Assembly (NCBI GenBank): GCA_964023205.1
Contig: OZ026844.1
Coordinates: 10,650,790 to 10,714,789, forward strand
Length of the DNA stretch: 64,000 bases
Origin: Lutraria lutraria
Taxonomy: Eukaryota; Mollusca; Bivalvia; Venerida; Mactridae
Direction: 5' to 3'
The translations under genes were made by a program, and so were the position numbers. Below the pieces are notes generated by a model that did not search any database, was not told the DNA's origin, and saw only the letters and a program-made list of their open reading frames with translations. Positions 62,101 through 64,000 of the stretch are shown here, piece after piece (the first letter of the stretch is position 1; every line of letters begins with the position of its first letter).

Positions 62101-63678
62101 TCCCATGTTTGTACTGTCTACAATTAAAGAATAAATGAAAGATAAAAATTTGTTGTAAAGTGTCCACACTAAAAATTTTTCTCTCCAACTGCCATTTCTA
62201 AAATGTTAATAAATTCCAAAGTAAACGTAGCATGACCAAGACTTTTGTGCCACTGACTTCCATTGATGTCTTTTACTAGCATGTGCACTTTCAATGTTGT
62301 AGACAAAATAATGGTAGAGATATTGCAAATCAAAGACTTTCAGCAACTCTCGGAAACTTTTCACGCAAATGGTTATTTCTAGAATTTCAATAATGTCAAA
62401 AGTAAGCAGAGCATAGCAAATTCAATTTTGCCACTAACTTTTGTTCATGCCAACTACTTGTAAGTAAAGTTGCATTCATGTACCAACAACGCTTAAGGAG
62501 AAATTAAAAAATTAGATTTGTCAAAAAATCTTGACGCTAGGAAATTTTCTCACAAACTGTCGTTTCTAGAAATGTAATAAAACCAAAAGTAACCATACCA
62601 TACCAAATCTGTTCTCATCACAGATTTCCATTGATCCACACTACTTGTATGTAATAGTCCCATGTTTGTACTGTCTAGAATTAAAGAATAAATGAAAGAT
62701 AAAAATTTGTTGTAAAGCGTCCGCACCAAAAAATGTTCTCTCCAACTGCCATTTCTAAAATGTTAATAAATTCCAAAGTAAACGTAGCATGACCAAGCCT
62801 TTTGTGCCACTGACTTCCATTGATGTCTTTTACTAGCATGTGCACTTTCAATGTTGTAGACGAAATAATGGTAGAGATATTGCAAATCAAAGACTTTCAG
62901 CAACTCTCGAAAACTTTTCACGCAAATGGTTATTTCTAGAATTTCAATAATGTCAAAGGTAAGCAGAGCATAGCAAATTCAATTTTGCCACTAACTTTTG
63001 TTCATGCCAACTACTTGTAAGTAAAGTTGCATTCATGTACCAACAACGCTTAAGGAGAAATTAAAAAATTAGATTTGTCAAAAAATCTTGACGCTAGGAA
63101 ATTTTCTCACAAACTGTCGTTTCTAGAAATGTAATAAAACCAAAAGTAACCATACCATACCAAATCTGTTCTCATCACAGATTTCCATTGATCCACACTA
63201 CTTGTATGTAATAGTCCCATGTTTGTACTGTCTACAATTAAAGAATAAATGAAAGATAAAAATTTGTTGTAAAGCGTCCGCACCAACAAATTTTCTCTCC
63301 AACTGCCATTTCTAAAATGTTAATAAATTCCAAAGTAAACGTAGCATGACCAAGCCTTTTGTGCCACTGACTTCCATTGATGTCTTTTACTAGCATGTGC
63401 ACTTTCAATGTTGTAGACCAAATAATGGTACAGAGTTTGCAAATCAAAGACTTTCAGCAACTCTCGAAAACTTTTCACGCAAATGGTTATTTCTAGAATT
63501 TCAATAATGTCAAAAGTAAGCAGAGCATAGCAAATTCAATTTTGCCACTAACTTTTGTTCATGCAAACTACTTGTAAGTAAAGTTGCATTCATGTACCAA
63601 CAATGCTTAAGGAGAAATTAAAAAATTAGATTTGTCAAAAAATCTTGACGCTAGGAAATTTTCTCACAAACTGTCGTT
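59071..63678. repeat. Segment duplicated at 3,333 bp spacing
   Basis: 59071-60345 matches 62404-63678 with the same private variants (aaaaaatgttctc at 59394 and 62727; caccaacaaatt at 59949 and 63282; catgcaaactac at 60228 and 63561). After about 63680 the sequence follows 60903 onward instead (offset 2,776 bp), so one monomer was skipped. An intervening monomer lacks 8 bp near 61448. Confidence 0.8.
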
Positions 63679-64000
63679 TCTAGAAATGTAGTAAAACCAA
63701 AAGTAACCATATCTTACCAAATCTGTTCTCATCACAGATTTCCATTGATCCACACTACTTGTATGTAATAGTCCCATGTTTGTACTGTCTACAATTAAAG
63801 AATAAATGAAAGATAAAAATTTGTTGTAAAGCGTCCGCACCAACAAATTTTCTCTCCAACTGCCATTTCTAAAATGTTAATAAATTCCAAAGTAAACGTA
63901 GCATGACCAAGCCTTTTGTGCCACTGACTTCCATTGATGTCTTTTACTAGCATGTGCACTTTCAATGTTGTAGACAAAATAATGGTAGAGAGTTTGCAAA

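Larger units (their letters stand above)
18182..64000. repeat. 557-bp satellite DNA array (83 complete monomers plus one partial)
   Basis: Head-to-tail monomers start at tactgtctac or tactgtctag. The first starts are 18182, 18739, 19296, 19853, 20410 and 20967, and the last, partial one is 63783. Full monomers are 557 bp (558 bp where an extra T occurs) and 17 are 520 bp. Sequence is AT-rich and highly similar between copies. Each monomer divides into three diverged subunits. The anchor TTTCT falls at 18265, 18446, 18633 and 18822, giving spacings of 181, 187 and 189 bp. The array has no other insertions and runs off the window end. Open frames of 60-116 codons on the minus strand recur in every unit. 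They begin with TTG, follow the repeat period and are not genes. Placement in centromeric or other heterochromatin is plausible but unproven. Confidence 0.97.

Noticed and set aside
18194..63977. Recurring 60-116-codon open frames on the minus strand of the satellite
   Set aside because: They repeat with the satellite period, begin with TTG and not ATG, and vary exactly as the DNA does. Conservation reflects array homogenisation, not coding. The 116-codon frame (54751-55101) arises from a single extra A that joins two frames.
18182..64000. Multigene family of small secreted or membrane proteins
   Set aside because: There are no start codons, promoters, splice sites or codon-position bias. 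Subunit similarity at DNA level explains everything.
18182..64000. CRISPR-like array or 5S/rDNA/histone tandem cluster
   Set aside because: There are no repeat-spacer alternation, cas genes, rRNA sequence or histone motifs. The whole unit is homogeneous.
18182..64000. CENP-B box in the satellite
   Set aside because: I looked for TTCG....A..CGGG on both strands of a monomer and did not find it, so a centromeric claim cannot rest on this motif.

Overview
The window is AT-rich, repeat-dominated eukaryotic nuclear DNA. The likely source is a bivalve mollusc. It carries degenerate interspersed repeats built around gtgaccttgacctttgag and 'agagcggacacaaa' followed by a gacagaca run. It also carries an 'aactagaactgtcac / aagttcaaggggacataactctg' repeat and tRNA-headed SINE-like pieces. 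To my knowledge these are characteristic of bivalve genomes, so the assignment is knowledge-based and was not searched. I find no intact protein-coding gene, rRNA, CRISPR array or bacterial-type operon.

Layout. (1) 1-5145: a tandem duplication with a unit of about 2.23 kb (two full copies plus a 0.66-kb third). Each unit carries minus-strand remnants of a non-LTR retrotransposon reverse transcriptase and a 474-bp repeat with hairpins. (2) 5146-17640: mostly non-coding sequence with several foldback (inverted-repeat) elements, two short tandem clusters of bivalve-type repeats, four tRNA-like sequences or SINE heads, a GTACT-rich hAT-like end, and a Gag-like retroelement scrap broken by a SINE head and a MITE. 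(3) 17794-18181: a bivalve interspersed repeat with a 171-bp internal duplication, cut sharply at the edge of the next region. (4) 18182 to the window end: a satellite array of 83 complete head-to-tail monomers plus one partial, 45.8 kb and continuing beyond the window.

The satellite is the main content. Its monomer is 557 bp, or 520 bp when it carries one fixed 37-bp deletion (17 monomers). The 557-bp monomer is itself made of three diverged subunits of about 186 bp. Above the monomer there are local dimers and trimers (1,634 and 1,671 bp) and a near-identical 9,881-bp, 18-monomer higher-order repeat, present as A, A' and a shortened A''. The structure is thus nested at about 186 bp, 557 bp, 1.1-1.7 kb and 9.9 kb, as expected for long-term unequal exchange. 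The many short open frames in the array use TTG starts and are by-products of the repeat, not genes.

No genes cooperate here. The biology is that of mobile elements, their decay, and satellite DNA evolution, possibly in centromeric or other heterochromatin. That location is inference.
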